From Aegilops tauschii subsp. strangulata (taxonomy: Eukaryota; Streptophyta; Magnoliopsida; Poales; Poaceae), in NCBI RefSeq assembly GCF_002575655.3, contig NC_053035.3, positions 506,818,601 to 506,882,600 on the forward strand: a stretch of 64,000 nucleotides of DNA, given 5' to 3'. The first letter of the stretch is position 1. Each line of letters opens with the position of its first letter. The notes under the pieces were generated by a model, which was not told where the DNA came from, made no database searches, and worked only from the letters and a program-made list of their open reading frames with translations. This document shows positions 23,429 through 35,936 of the stretch, one piece after another. A program made the translations under genes and the position numbers.

Positions 23429-25468
23429 ACTCCCCCAAGCTTAAACCTTTGCTTGTCCTCAAGCAATTCAGTTGATAAACTGAAAGTGATAAAGAAAAAC
23501 TTTTACAAACTCTGTTTGCTCTTGTGGTTGTAAATATGTAAAGCCAGCATTCAAGTTTTCAGCGAAGATTATGACTAACCACATTCACAATAACTCTTAG
23601 GTCTCATGTTTACTCATATCAATCGCATAATCAACTAGCGAGCAATAATAATAAATCTCGGATGACAACACTTTCTGAAAACAATCATAATATGATATAA
23701 CAAGATGGTATCTCGCTAGCCCTTTCTGAGACCGCAAAACATAAATGCAGAGCACCTTTAAAGATCTAGGACTGACTAAACATTGTAATTCATGGTAAAA
23801 GGGATCCAGTCATAGTCATACCCAATGTAAATTAATAGTAATGGATGCAAATGATAGCGGTGCTCTCCAGCTGGTGCTTTTTAATAAGAGGGTGATGACC
23901 CAGCATGAAAGTAAATAGATAGGCCCTTCGCAGAGGGAAGTAGGGATTTGTAGAGGTGTCAGAGCTCGATAAAAGCAGAGATAAATAATATTTTGAGCGA
24001 CATACTTTCATTATCAACATAACAACCAAGAGATGGCGATATCTTCCATGCTACACACATTATAGGCGGTTCCCAAACAGAATGGTAAAGTTTATACTCC
24101 CCATCCACCACAAGCATCAATCCATGGCTTGCTCGAAACAACGAGTGCCTCCAACTAACAACAGTCCCAGGGGGAGTTTTGTTTGCAATTATTTTGATTT
24201 GATTTGCATAAAGCATGGGACTAGGCATCCCGGTGACCAGCCATTTTCTCGTGAGTGAGGAGCGGAGTCCACTCCTCTTGAGAATAACCCGCCTAACATG
24301 GAAGATACGGACATCCCTAGTTGATACATGAGCTATTCGAGCATACAAAACAGAATTTCATTGGAAGGTTTAGAGTTTGGCACATACAAATTTACTTGGA
24401 ACGGCAGGTAGATACCGCATATAGGAAGGTATTGGTGGACTCATATGGAATAACTTTGGGGTTTATGGGATTGGATGCACAAGCAGTATTCCTGCTTAGT
24501 ACAAGTGAAGGCTAGCAAAAGACTGGGAAGCGACCAACTAGAGAGCGACAACAGTCATGAACATGCATTAAAATTAATAAACATTGAGTGCAAGCATGAG
24601 TAGGATATAATCCACCATGAACATAAATATCGTGAAGGCTGTGTTGATTTGTTTCCACTACATGTGTGAACATGTGCCAAGTCGAGTCACTTAAATCATT
24701 CAAAGGAGGATACCACCCCATCATACCACATCACAACCATTTTAATAGCATGTTGGCATGCAAGGTAAACCATTATAACTCATAGCTAATCAAGCATGGC
24801 ACGAGCAACTATGATCTCTAATTGTTATTGCAAACATGTTTATTCATAATAGGCTGAATCAGGAACGATGAACTAATCATATTTACAAAAACAAGAGAGG
24901 TCGAGTTCATACCAGCTTCTCTCATCTCAATCAGTCCATCATATATCGTCATAGTTGCCTTTCACTTGCACGACCGAACGATGTGAATAATAATAAGAGT
25001 GCACGTGCATTGGACTAAGCTGGAATCTGCAAGCATTCAATAAACAGGAGAAGACAAGGCAATATGGGCTCTTCGGTAATTCAACAATAATGCATATAAG
25101 AGCCACTTCAACAATTTCATTATGGTCTTCTCCTATCGACCCCCAAAGAAAAGAAAAGAAATAAAACTATTTACACGGGAAAGCTCCCAACAAGCAAAAG
25201 AAGAACGGGAAATATTTTTGGGTTTTCTTTTAATTATTACTACTACAACAAGAAAGTAAACTAGCTAAAAGCTACTACTATTTTTTTGGTTTTTCTTAAG
25301 GTTTTTCAAACACACAAGAAGAAAGCATAAAAAAAGAAAATAAACTAGCATGGATAATACAATGAAAGAGTATGAGCACTGACATCTAGCAATGAGTGTG
25401 TGAACATAAATGTAATGTCGGTGGGAAATACGTACTCCCCCAAGCTTAGGCTTTTGGCCTAAGTTGGT
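23429..25468 (-). other. Sabrina-like 3' untranslated region
   Basis: These two kilobases between the Athila-type frame and the 3' LTR hold only short open frames; the longest is a 129-codon minus frame at 23959-24348 that I do not recognise. It is A/T-rich and non-coding by appearance, as in related elements. Confidence 0.65.
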
Positions 25469-26548
25469 TTATTGCCACGGATGGCCTGGCGGATATCCAT
25501 AGTTGTAGTTGGGGTCGTACTGCGAAGAGGAGGACTCTGATTGCCACTGATTGGCAATCATCTCTGGATCCCACTGGTAATTAGACTGTCGTGGAGGATC
25601 AAATTGTGGTTCCAGCTCTGGCTCTGTGGCTGACGTAGGGTTCCGGTAGGCGTGAATGGCTGCCAGCGGAACGAGATACTGGCCTGCAGATAGATCAAAC
25701 AAGGAAGGAGCAGGCAAGGTAATAGTCTCAGGGTGATGTTTATCAAAGAACAATTTGTATTTAAACGCCCCTTCCCTATTCTTAACAATAAAATCATGCG
25801 CTACCATACTCTTATAATCTAAATAAACAGTGGACAGCAATTTTTCTTCTTTTTCATAGTGCCTAATAGGTATGTTATAATATGCAGCAAGGCGTGAAGC
25901 ATAGACACCTCCAAAGATGGGGCCCTTTGTACGGTTCAGACTTAACCGTTTGGCAATAATACCGCCCATATTAATAGAGTCATCGCGGAATAAACCATGG
26001 AACAAAATAATAATATCAGGAACACTAAGGTTTCCACAGTTTCCACGACCAATTAAGCAACGACTAGCAAATATTGCAAAGTAGCGTAAAACAGGAAAAT
26101 GTATGCTAGTGATTCTTGCATCGAAAACCTTCCTAGTTTCCCCTACAGTAATAGTATCAATAAACCCATCCACATCTTTACGATGTGGTTCCTCTAAACT
26201 ACCCTCGAAAGGTATTTTGCAAACCCTACAAAATTCATCTAGTGGCATCTTCTTAACCACATCATATAAATGAAACTCTACTGAAGGAGGTGATTCCTTA
26301 GGATAATAGTAGAAGTTTTGCACAAAAGTATTGGTGAGTAAGAGATACTGTTCGCGTTGGTCGCGGAGGAAGTCGGTGAGGCCTGCATTCTCAGCCAATT
26401 CATAAAAAGCATCATAAATCCCGGCTGCTCTCAAGAAATCATCGGAAGGCCATTCACACGGCTGAACCTCCGCGGTGCAAGACAGATTATATTTGGGCCT
26501 CTCTGCTTCTTCACTTAGTTTTCCTTCGAGCTTCCGCTCGATGAGCCC
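25469..26548 (-). CDS. Athila ORF1-like protein, probably spliced
   Basis: The open frame runs from 26548 to a stop at 25469 (about 360 codons). It has no good ATG at its start; instead the minus strand reads gattttttag immediately before GGG CTC ATC GAG, a good splice-acceptor site at 26549-26550. This suggests expression from a spliced RNA, as proposed for extra frames of Athila-type elements. Visible stretches include DFLRDQREQYLLLTNTFVQN, MPLDEFCRVCKIPFEG, SVPDIIILFHGLF and GGIIAKRLSLN, which I associate with the Athila ORF-1 family. The role is unknown; the position corresponds to env in retroviruses, but I see no membrane segment. The C-terminal part is rich in Q, S, Y and P. No internal stop interrupts the frame. 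Confidence 0.7.
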   Translation of the reverse strand, partial: GLIERKLEGKLSEEAERPKYNLSCTAEVQPCEWPSDDFLRAAGIYDAFYELAENAGLTDFLRDQREQYLLLTNTFVQNFYYYPKESPPSVEFHLYDVVKKMPLDEFCRVCKIPFEGSLEEPHRKDVDGFIDTITVGETRKVFDARITSIHFPVLRYFAIFASRCLIGRGNCGNLSVPDIIILFHGLFRDDSINMGGIIAKRLSLNRTKGPIFGGVYASRLAAYYNIPIRHYEKEEKLLSTVYLDYKSMVAHDFIVKNREGAFKYKLFFDKHHPETITLPAPSLFDLSAGQYLVPLAAIHAYRNPTSATEPELEPQFDPPRQSNYQWDPEMIANQWQSESSSSQYDPNYNYGYPPGHPWQ

Positions 26549-27436
26549 CTAAAAAATCTCTTCATTATTTTCTGAAAAATTCTGAATTTTTTAGTTACTT
26601 CAAATAAAAGTGAATCAAGCTCAACAAAATTGATAGCAACTACTCCTACAAGTGCCTAGGGCCTATATCAAGCATTAGAACTACTTGGAACCATATAAAT
26701 TTGACATGCAAGCTGAAGAACATGGTCACCTAGGCAGCACAAATTTGCAATGAATAAAGCACTAGAACAAAAACTAATTGGACCACTGGAGGAGTCACAT
26801 ACCTAGGAACAATCCCCCCAAGCAGTTTTGTGAGAAGTGCTTTGAGCAAGGAGATCGAAAATCGCAGCAAAATGAGCTAGAACTCGTGCTTGAGCTGGAT
26901 GGTGATTTTTTGGGAGGAAGAAGAAGTGTGTGGGTGCAGGAATAAGTGAAGGGGAGCCACCATGGGCCCACGAGGCAGGGGGCGCGCCCTGTAGGGGTGG
27001 GCGTGCCCTGGACCCTCGTGGCCATGTGCTTGCTCCCCCTGTTGTGTTCTCAGTGCCAGATATTCTCAAATATTCCAGAAAAATCATATTAAATTGGCAG
27101 GGCATTTGGATAACTTTTATTTTTGGGGTATTTTTATATTGCACGGATAATTCAGGAAACAGACAGAAAAATACTATTTTTACTTTATTTCAACTAAATA
27201 TCAGAAAGTAAAAGGAGGGTACAGAAGGTTGTGCCTTCTAACTTCATCCATCTCATGCTCATCAAAAGGAATCCACTAACAAGGTTGATCAAGTCTTGTT
27301 AACAAACTCATTCCGACTAACATGGAACCGGAGAAATTTCGAATAACACTATGTTACCTCAACGGGGATATGCACATCCCCAATAATAAGAATACCATAT
27401 TTTCTTTTTGACAGTAGGAAGAGGAAATTCAAAACC
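26549..27436 (-). other. Sabrina-like intergenic region
   Basis: This stretch between the protease-like frame and the Athila-type frame has no convincing gene. It contains a GC-rich block (26930-27040) resembling part of the LTR. Confidence 0.6.
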
Positions 27437-28714
27437 TCAAAAAATAATCGATGGAATTTTTCCAATAGAATTGATATTGTGGACTTGAGGTTGTTTCCTC
27501 GGAAAGTGAATCGTATCCTCATTGCCGTTAACATGAAAAGTGACATTGCCTTTGTTGTAATCAATAACAGCCCCTGCAGTATTCAAAAAATGTCTTCCAA
27601 GAATAATAGACATACTATCGTCCTCGGGAATATCAAGAATAACAAAGTCCGTTAAAATAGTAACGTTTGCAACCACAACAGGCACATCCTCACAAATACC
27701 GACAGGTATAGCAGTTGATTTATCAGCCATTTGCAAAGATATTTTAGTAGGTGTCAACTTATTCAAATCAAGTCTATGATATAAAGAGAGAGGCATAACA
27801 CTAACACCGACTCCAAGATCACATAAAGCAGTTTTAACATAGTTTCTATTAATGGAGCATGGTATAGTGGGTACTCCCGGATCTCCAAGTTTCTTTGGTA
27901 TCCCACCTTTAAAAGTGTAATTAGCAAGCATGGTGGAAATTTCAGCTTCCGATATCTTTCTCTTATTAGTAACAATTTCTTCCATATACTTAGCACAAGG
28001 ATTCATTTTGAGCATATCAATCAAACGCATACGCAAAAAGATAGGTCTAATCATTTCAGAAAAGTGCTCAAAATCCTCATCATCCTTTTTCTTGGATGAT
28101 TTGGGAGGAAAAGTCATGGGTTTCTGAACCCATGGTTCTCTTTCTTTACCGTGTTTCCTAGCAACAAAGTCTCTCTTATCATAACGTTGATTCTTTGATT
28201 GTGGGTTATCAAGATCAACAACAGGTTCAATTTCTACATCATTGTCATTGCTTGGTTGAGCATCATCATGAACATCATCATTAACATTATCACTAGGTTC
28301 ATGTTCATTACCAGATTGCGTTTCAGCATCAGAAATAGAAATATCATTTGGATTCTCAGGTGTGTCTACAACAAGTTCACTAGAAGCATGCAATGTCCTA
28401 TCATTTTTCTTTTTCTTCTTTTTAGAAGGACTAGGTGCATCTAAATTATTTCTCTGAGAGTGCTGCTCAATTCTCATAGGGTGGCCTTCAGGATACAAAG
28501 GTTCCTGAGTCATTTTACCGGTTCTAGTAGCCACTCTAAGAGCATAGTCATTATTCTTACTATTCAATTCATTGAGCAAATCATTCTGAGTTTTAAGTAC
28601 TTGTTCTACTTGAGTGGTGACCATAGAAGCATGTTTACTAATGAGTTTAAGTTCACCTTCAACTCTAGACATATAATCACCCAAGTGTTCAATCATATCG
28701 GAATTGTATTTCAA
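27437..28714 (-). pseudogene. Sabrina-like aspartic-protease region, cut from gag by one stop
   Basis: The 425-codon frame continues gag after an in-frame TAA (28715-28717). The N-terminal part is Asp/Glu/Asn-rich and probably disordered (DDVHDDAQPSNDND). The C-terminal part has a retropepsin-like core: CDLGVGVSVMPLSLYHRL with the catalytic Asp in DLG, then ILDIPEDDSMSIILGRHFL with the ILGR motif of Athila/Gypsy proteases. The reading frame starts with TTG right after the stop, so it has no independent start. It is followed by non-coding sequence where a polymerase would normally be. Confidence 0.8.
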
Positions 28715-30151
28715 TTATCTACCAATATAAGCATTGAAGTTTTCTTGTTTAACAATAAAATTGTGAAACTCATCTAAGCATTGTCTAGCAGACTTATATT
28801 GAGGAAAATCACCAAATCTATAGAGAGAATTTACCTTTACTACCTGTGTCAGGTTATCAAGACCATGAGTTTCTTTAATAGGTGATGGATTAAGATCATA
28901 TACTTCTTCAACAGGCGGTGAATTAAGACCATGTATTTCTTCAATAGGAGGTAAATTCTTAACACCTTCAGCTTTAATACCTTTTTCTTTCATAGATTTC
29001 TTTGCCTCTTGCATATCTTCAGGACTGAGAAATAGAACACCCCTCTTCTTCGGAGTTGGTTTAGGAATAGGCTCAGGAAGTGTCCAATTGTTTTCATTGG
29101 TCAACATATTATTCAATAGGATTTCAGCTTCATCCGGCGTTCTTTCCCTGAAAACAGAACCAGCACAACTATCGAGGTGGTCTCTGGAAGCATCGGTTAG
29201 TCCATTATAAAAGATATCAAGTATTTCATTTTTCTTAAGAGGATGATCAAGCAAAGCATTAAGTAATTGGAGAAGCCTCCCCCAAGCTTGTGGGAGACTC
29301 TCTTCTTCAATTTGCACAAAATTGTATATATCCCTTAAAGCAGCTTGTTTCTTATGAGTAGGGAAATATTTAGCAGAGAAGTAATAAATCATATCCTGGG
29401 GACTACGCACACAACCAGTATCAAGAGAGTTGAACCATATCTTTGCATCACCCTTTAATGAGAACGGAAATATTTGAAGGATATAAAAGTAGCGAGTTCT
29501 CTCATCATTAGTGAACAGGGTGGATATATCATTTAATTTAGTAAGATGTGCCACTACAGTTTCAGATTCATAGCCATAAAAAGGATCAGACTCAACCAAA
29601 GTAATTATATCAGGATCAACAGAGAATTCATAATCCTTATCAGTAATGAAGATAGGTGAAGTAGCATAAGCAGGATCATATTTCATTCTAGCATTCAGAG
29701 TTTTTTGTTTAAGCTTAGCTAATAATTTCTTAAGATCACTTCTATCATTGCAAGCAAGAAAGCCTCTAGCAGTTTCTTCATCCATAACATAGCCCTCAGG
29801 CACAACAGGCAATTCATATTTATTGGGAGAGCCTTCATCATCACTTTCATCAATATTATCAGTTTCAATAATTTCATTCTCTCTAGCCTTAGCAAGTTGT
29901 TCATCAAGAAATTCACCAAGTGGCACAGTAGTATCAAGCATAGAAGTAGTTTCATCATAAGTATCATGCATAGAAGAAGTGGCATCATCTATAACATGCG
30001 ACATATCAGAATTAATAGCAGAAGTAGGTTTAGGTGTCGCAAGCTTACTCAAAACAGAAGGTGAATCAAGTGCAGAGCTAGATGGCAGTTCCTTACCTCC
30101 CCTCGTAGTTGAGGGATAAATTTTTGTTTTCTCGTCTTTCAAGTGCCTCAT
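28715..30151 (-). CDS. gag: Sabrina-like Gag
   Basis: The frame starts with ATG AGG CAC at 30151 on the minus strand and runs 478 codons to TAA. The central region (FPFSLKGDAKIWFNSL, FSAKYFPTHKKQAALRDI, WGRLLQLLNALLDHPLKK) is the conserved retrotransposon Gag domain of the Athila lineage. It has an acidic N-terminal segment and a C-terminal segment ending NAYIGR before the stop. Relatives read on with a glutamine at this point, so the stop is probably a CAA to TAA change or, less likely, a readthrough site. Gag forms the particle that packages element RNA. Confidence 0.88.
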   Translation of the reverse strand: MRHLKDEKTKIYPSTTRGGKELPSSSALDSPSVLSKLATPKPTSAINSDMSHVIDDATSSMHDTYDETTSMLDTTVPLGEFLDEQLAKARENEIIETDNIDESDDEGSPNKYELPVVPEGYVMDEETARGFLACNDRSDLKKLLAKLKQKTLNARMKYDPAYATSPIFITDKDYEFSVDPDIITLVESDPFYGYESETVVAHLTKLNDISTLFTNDERTRYFYILQIFPFSLKGDAKIWFNSLDTGCVRSPQDMIYYFSAKYFPTHKKQAALRDIYNFVQIEEESLPQAWGRLLQLLNALLDHPLKKNEILDIFYNGLTDASRDHLDSCAGSVFRERTPDEAEILLNNMLTNENNWTLPEPIPKPTPKKRGVLFLSPEDMQEAKKSMKEKGIKAEGVKNLPPIEEIHGLNSPPVEEVYDLNPSPIKETHGLDNLTQVVKVNSLYRFGDFPQYKSARQCLDEFHNFIVKQENFNAYIGR

Positions 30152-30201
30152 AGTGACCAGCAGATATAAATTCCAAGTGACTCAAAGAATAGAGCTTTGC
30201 T

Positions 30202-30218
30202 CCCCGGCAACGGCGCCA
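30202..30218 (-). promoter_or_regulatory. Primer-binding site, tRNA-Asp type
   Basis: On the minus strand this reads TGGCGCCGTTGCCGGGG, 11 bases inside the 5' LTR, the usual site of Athila/Sabrina-type elements. It fixes the element orientation as minus. Confidence 0.9.
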
Positions 30219-30229
30219 GAAAATAGTCT

Positions 30230-31629
30230 TGATAACCCACAAGTATAGGGGATCGCATCAGTTTTCGAGGGTAGAGTATTCAACCCAAATTTATTGATTC
30301 GACACAAGGGGAGCCAAAGAATATTCTCAAGTATTAGCAGTTGGGTTGTCAATTCAACCACACCTGGATAACTTAGTATCTACACAAAGTGTTTAGTAGC
30401 AAAGTAGTATGGAAGTAACGGTAACGGTAGGAAAAGTAATATTTTTGGGTTTTGTAGTGATTGTAACAGTAGCAACGGAAAAGTAAATAAGCAAAGAACA
30501 ATATGTGAAAAGCTCATAGGCATTGGATTGGTGATGGAGAATTATGCCGCATGCGGTTCATCATGTAACAGTCATAACATAGGGTGACACAGAACTAGCT
30601 CCAATTCATCAATGTAATGTAGGCATGTATTCCGAATATAGTCATACGTGCTTATGGAAAAGAACTTGCATGACATCTTTTGTCCTACCCTCCCGTGGCA
30701 GCGGGGTCCTAATGGAAACTAAGGGATATTAAGGCCTCCTTTTAATAGAGTACCGGACCAAAGCATTAACACATAGTGAATACATGAACTCCTCAAACTA
30801 CGGTCATCACCGGGAGTGGTCCCGATTATTGTCACTTCGGGGTTGCCAGATCATAACACATAGTAGGTGACTATAGACTTGCAAGATAGGATCAAGAACT
30901 CACATATATTCATGAAAACATAATAGGTTCAGATCTGAAATCATGGTACTCGGGCCCTAGTGACAAGCATTAAGCATAGCAAAGTCATAGCAACATCAAT
31001 CTCAGAACATAGTGGATACTAGGGATCAAACCCTAACAAAACTAACTCGATTACATGTTAAATCTCATACAACCCATCACCGTCCAGCAAGCCTACGATG
31101 GAATTACTCACGCACGGCGGTGAGCATCATGAAATTGGTGATGGAGGATGGTTGATGACGACGACGGCGACGGATTCCCCTCTCCGGAGCCCCGAACGGA
31201 CTCCAGATCAGCCCTCCCGAGAGGTTTTAGGGCTTGGCGGCGGCTCCATATAGTAAAACGCGATGAATCCTTCTCTCTGATTTTTTCTCCCCGAACACGA
31301 ATATATGGAGTTGGAGTCGAGGTCGGTGGAGCAACAGGGGGCCCACGAGGTAGGGGCGTGCCCGGGGGGCAGGCGCGCCCCCACCCTCGTGGACAGGTGG
31401 TGGGCGCCATGGCCTTGATTCGTTCGCCAATATTTTTAATATTTTCCAAAAATAAGTTCCGTGGAGTTTCAGCTCATTCCGAGAACTTCTGTTTCTGCAC
31501 ATAAATAACACCATGGCAATTCTGCTGAAAACAACGTCAGTCCGGGTTAGTTCCATTCAAATCATGCAAGTTGGAGTCCAAAGCAAGGGCAAAAGTGTTT
31601 GGAAAAGTAGATACGACGGAGACGTATCA
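30230..31629 (-). repeat. Sabrina-like LTR (5' LTR in element orientation)
   Basis: The + strand begins TGATAACCCACAAGTATAGG and ends GACGGAGACGTATCA, 1400 bases, closely matching the other LTR. The right target duplication ATAGG is 31630-31634, one base different from the left copy GTAGG. Confidence 0.92.
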
Positions 31630-32577
31630 ATAGGTAAGAACGGTTCTTGCTCAGCCCATAGCAGCCACGTAAAACTTGCAACAACAAAGTAGAGGACGTC
31701 TAACTTGTTTTTGCAGGGCATGTTGTGATGTGATATGGTCAAGACATGATGCTATATTTTGTTGTATGAGATGATCATGTTTTCTTGAAGTTATCGGCAA
31801 CTGGCAGAAGCCTTATGGTTGTCTCTTTATTGCATAAGATGCAAGTGCCAAATAATTGCCTTACTTTATTGCTATGCGATAGCAATAGTTGCAAGAGCAA
31901 TAGTTGGTGAGACGACCATGTGACGACACATTGATATAGATCAAGATGATGGAGATCATGGTGTCATGCCGGTGACGATGGAGATCATGACGATGCTTCG
32001 GAGATGGAGATCAAAGGCACAAGATGATGATGGCCATATCATGTCACATATTTTGATTGCATGTGATGTTTATCTTTTATACATCTTATTTTGCTTAGTT
32101 CGGCGGTAGCTTTATAAGATGATCGCTTACTAAAATTTCAAGGTATAAGTGTTCTCCCTGAGTATGCACCGTTGCGAAAGTTCTTCGTGCTGAGACACCA
32201 CGTGATGATCGGGTGCGATAAGCTCTACGTTCAAATACAACGGGTGCTAGACAGTTTTGCACACGCGGAATACTCAGGTTAAACTTGACGAGCCTAGCAT
32301 ATGCAGATATGGCCTCGGAACACTGGAGACCGAAAGGTTGAGAGTCAATCATATAGTAGATATGATCAACATAGTGATGTTCACCATTGAAAACTACTCC
32401 ATCTTACGTGATGATCGGACATGGTTTAGTTGATTTGGATCACGTGATCACTTAGATGATTAGAGGGATGTCTATCTAAGTGGGAGTTCTTAAGTAATAT
32501 TGATTAATTGAACTTTAATTTATCATGAACTTAGTCCTGATAGTATTTGCATAGCTATGTTGTAGATCAATAGCTCG
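31630..32577 (+). other. Copia B leader, right part
   Basis: This resumes the leader cut at 22023 (ggtaagaacggttcttgctc as in A at 6611). It is more diverged from A than the D1 copies are from each other. No gene is seen. Confidence 0.85.
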
Positions 32578-33520
32578 CGATGTTTCTCCCCTTTTATTTT
32601 AATATGTTCCTAGAGAAAAACTATGTTGAAAGATGTTAGTAGCAATGATCCGGACTTGGTCCGTGATCTGAGGATTATCCTCATTGTTGCACAGAAGAAT
32701 TATGTCCTTGATGCACCACTAGGTGACGGACCTATTGCAGGAGCATATGCAGACATTATGAATGTTTGGCAAAGCTCGGTATGATGACTACTTGATAGTT
32801 TAGTGCACCATGCTTTATGGCTTAGAACCGGGACTTAAAAAATGTTTTGAACGCCAAGGAGCATATAAGATGTTCCGAGAGTTGTAATTGGTATTTCATA
32901 CTCATGCCCGTGTCGAGAGGTATGAGACCTCTAACAGTACTTTGCCTACAAGATGGAGGAGAATTGCTCAGCTACTGGGCATGTGCTCAGAATGTCTGAG
33001 TACTACAATCACTTGAATCAAGTGGGAGTTAATCTTCCAGATAAGATAGTGATTGACAGAGTTCTCTAGTCACTATCACCAAGTTACTAGAACTTCGTGA
33101 TGAACTATAATATGCAAGGGATAACGGAAACGATTCCCAAAGATCTTCGTGATGCTGAAATCGACGAAGGTAGAAATCAAGAAAAGTATCAAGTGTTGAT
33201 AGTTGACAAGACCACTAGTTTCAAGAAAAAGGGCAAAGGGAAGAAGGGGAACTTCAAGAAGAACGGCAAGCAAGTTGCTGCTCAAGTGAAGAAGCCCAAG
33301 TCTGGACCTAAGCCTGAAACTAAGTGCTTCTACTACAAAGGAACTGGTCACTGGAAGCGGAACTACCCCAAGTACTTGGCGGATAAGAAGGATGGCAAAG
33401 TGAACAAAGGTATATTAGATATACATGTTATTAATGTGTACTTTACTAGTGTTTATAGCAACCCCTCGGCATTTGATACTGGTTCAATTACTAAGATTAG
33501 TAACTCGAAACGGGAGTAGC
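32578..33520 (+). pseudogene. gag: Copia B gag, heavily decayed
   Basis: The sequence aligns with A gag from its first codon, but the start ATG GCC CGT has become ATA GCT CGC and many frame changes and stops follow. The longest open piece is 33097-33519. The knuckle has CFYYKGTGHWKRNY in place of the CCHC pattern, so two zinc ligands are lost. The protease triad region reads FDTGS. This decay far exceeds that of the older host element A, although B is inserted in A. Confidence 0.85.
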
Positions 33521-33779
33521 AGAATGAACAGAAACTAGTTAAGGGCGAGGTGACGGTGTGTGTTGGAAGTAGTTCCAAGATTGATATGATCATCATCGCA
33601 CACTCCCTATACTTTCGGGATTAGTGTTGAACCTAAATAAGTGTTATTTGGTGTTTGCGTTGAGCATGATTATGATTTGATCATGTTTATTGCAATACAG
33701 TTATTCATTTAAGTTAGAGAATAATTGTTGTTCTGTTTACATGAATAAAACCTTCGATGGTCATACACCCAATGAAAAT

Positions 33780-34620
33780 AATGTTTTTTGGATCTCGATC
33801 GTAGGGATACACATATTCATATGATTGAAACCAAAAGATGCAAAGTTAATAATGATAGTGCAACTTATATGTGGCACTGCCGTTTAGGTCATATTGGTGT
33901 AAAGCGCATGAAGAAACTCCATGCTAATGGGCTTTTGGAATGACTTGATTATGAATCACTTGATGCTTGCGAACCATGCCTCATGGCAAGATGACTAAGA
34001 CTCCGTTCTCCGGAACAATGGAGCGAGCCACTGACTTGTTGGAAATAATACATACCGACGTATGCAGTCCAATGAATGTTGAGGCTCACGGCGGGTATCA
34101 TTGTTTTCTGACCTTCACAGATGATTTGAGCAGATATGGGTATATCTACTTGATGAAACATAAGTCAGAAACATTTGAAAAGTCCAAAGAATTTCAGAGT
34201 GAAGTAGAGAATCATCGTAACAAGAAAATAAAGTTTCTACGATCTGATCGTAGAGGCAAATATTTGAGTTACGAGTTTGGCCTTCAATTAAAATAATGTG
34301 GAATAGTTTCACAAACTCATGCCACCTGGAACACCACAGCATAATGGTGTGTCCGAACGTCATAACCGTACTTTATTGGATATAGTGCAATCTATGATGT
34401 TTCTTTCCGATTTACCACTATCGTTTTGGGGTTATGCATTAGAGACAGCTGCATTCACGTTAAAAGGGCACCATCTAAATCTGTTGAGACGACACCTTAT
34501 GAACTATGGTTTGGCAAGAAACCAAAGTTGTCGTTTCTTAAAGTTTGGGACTGCGATGCTTATGTGAAAAAGTTTCAACATGATAAGCTCAACCCAAATC
34601 GGAGAAATGTGTCTTCATAG
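33780..34620 (+). pseudogene. Copia B integrase, decayed
   Basis: Pieces of integrase lie in shifting frames: LWHFR-like HHCC region near 33870-33990, HTDVCSPMNVEAHGG, FLRSDRRGKYLS (the second Asp kept) and GVSERHNRTLLD (the Glu kept). Stops and single-base losses occur near 33943, 33986, 34294 and 34463. No integrase can be made from this copy. Confidence 0.85.
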
Positions 34621-35920
34621 GATACCCAAAGAGACCGTTGGGTACACCTTCTATCACAGATCCGAAGGCAAGACATTCGTTGCTAAGAAAGGATCCTTTC
34701 TAGAGAAGGAGTTTCTCTCGAAAGAAGTGAGTGGGAGGAAAGTAGAACTTGATGAGGTAACTGTACCTGCTCCCTTATTGGAAAGTAGTTGTTCACAGAA
34801 ATTTGTTCATGTGACTCCTACACCAATTAGTGAGGATGTTAATGATGATGATCATGAAACTTCAGATCAAGTTTCTACCGAACCTCGTAGGTCAACCAGA
34901 GTAAGATGCACACCAGAGTGGTACGGTAATCCTGTTCTGGAAGTCATGTTACTAGACCATGACGAACCTGCGAACTATGAGGAAGCGATGATGAGCCTAG
35001 ATTCCGCGAAATGGTTTGAGGCCATGAAATCTGAGATAGGATCCATGTATGAGAACAAAGTGTGGACTTTGGTTGACTTTCCCGATGATCGGCAAGCCAT
35101 AGAATATAAATGGATCTTCAAGAGGAAGACGGACGCTGATAGTAGTGTTACTATCTACAAAGCTAGACTTGTCGACAAAGGTTTTTGGCAATTACCACAT
35201 TTATGAAATATGGCAAATGGATGTCAAAACTACATTCCTTAATGGATTTCTTAAAGAAGAGTTGTATATGATGCAACCAGAAGGTTTTGTCGATCCTAAA
35301 GGTGTTAACAAAATGTGCAAGCTCCAGCGATCCATCTATGGACTGGTGCAAGCATCTCGGAGTTGGAATATACGCTTTGATGAGTTGATCAAAGCATATA
35401 GTTTTATACAGACTTGTGATGAAGTCTGTATTTACAAGAAAGTGAGTGGGAGCACTACAGCATTTCTGATAAATATATGTGAATGACATATTGTTGATCG
35501 GAAATAATGTAGAGTTTTCTGGAAAGCATAAAGGAGTATTTGAAAGGAGTTTTTCAAAGAAAGAACTCGATGAAGCTGCTTACATATTGAGCATCAAGAT
35601 CTATAGAGATAGATCAAGACGCTTGATAAGTTTTTTCAATGAGTACATACCTTGACAAGATTTTGAAGTGGTTCAAAATGGAATAGTCAAAGAAAGAGTT
35701 CTTGCCTGTGTTACAAGGTGTGAAATTGAGTAAGACTCAAAGCCCGACCACGACAGAAGATAGAAAGAGAATGAAAGTCATTCCCTATGCCTTAGCCATA
35801 GCTTCTATAAAGTATGCCATGCTGTGTACCAGATCTATTGTATACCCTACACTGTGTTTAGCAAGGGAGTACAATAGTGATCTACGAGTAGATCACTGGG
35901 TTGTGGTCAAAATTATCCTA
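34621..35920 (+). pseudogene. Copia B reverse transcriptase, first copy, with deletion
   Basis: The frame STRVRCTPEWYGNPV to KARLVDKGF is open, then about 90 bases are missing near 35185 (A has QVQGVDYDETFSPVV and more before EIWQMDV). The active-site region near 35476 reads aatgacata where A has gtggatgacata, so the first Asp of YVDD is changed and the frame is broken. Further stops follow (TAG near 35682). The sequence leaves RNase H at 35920 and jumps into LTR B at about 35937, which removes about 480 bases kept at 41682-42160. Confidence 0.85.
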
Positions 35921-35936
35921 TGTAACATGGTAAATG

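Larger units (their letters stand above)
22024..31629 (-). mobile_element. Sabrina-like non-autonomous Gypsy (Athila lineage) retrotransposon
   Basis: The complete 9.6-kb element has two LTRs (22024-23428 and 30230-31629), target duplication GTAGG/ATAGG, and a primer site and genes on the minus strand. The internal region has gag, a protease-like frame and an Athila-ORF1-like frame. No reverse transcriptase, RNase H or integrase motif is present, so it would need enzymes from a relative. It sits in the leader of Copia B and only in D1 unit 2, because the D1 breakpoint (21807) lies before its insertion site. Confidence 0.9.
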
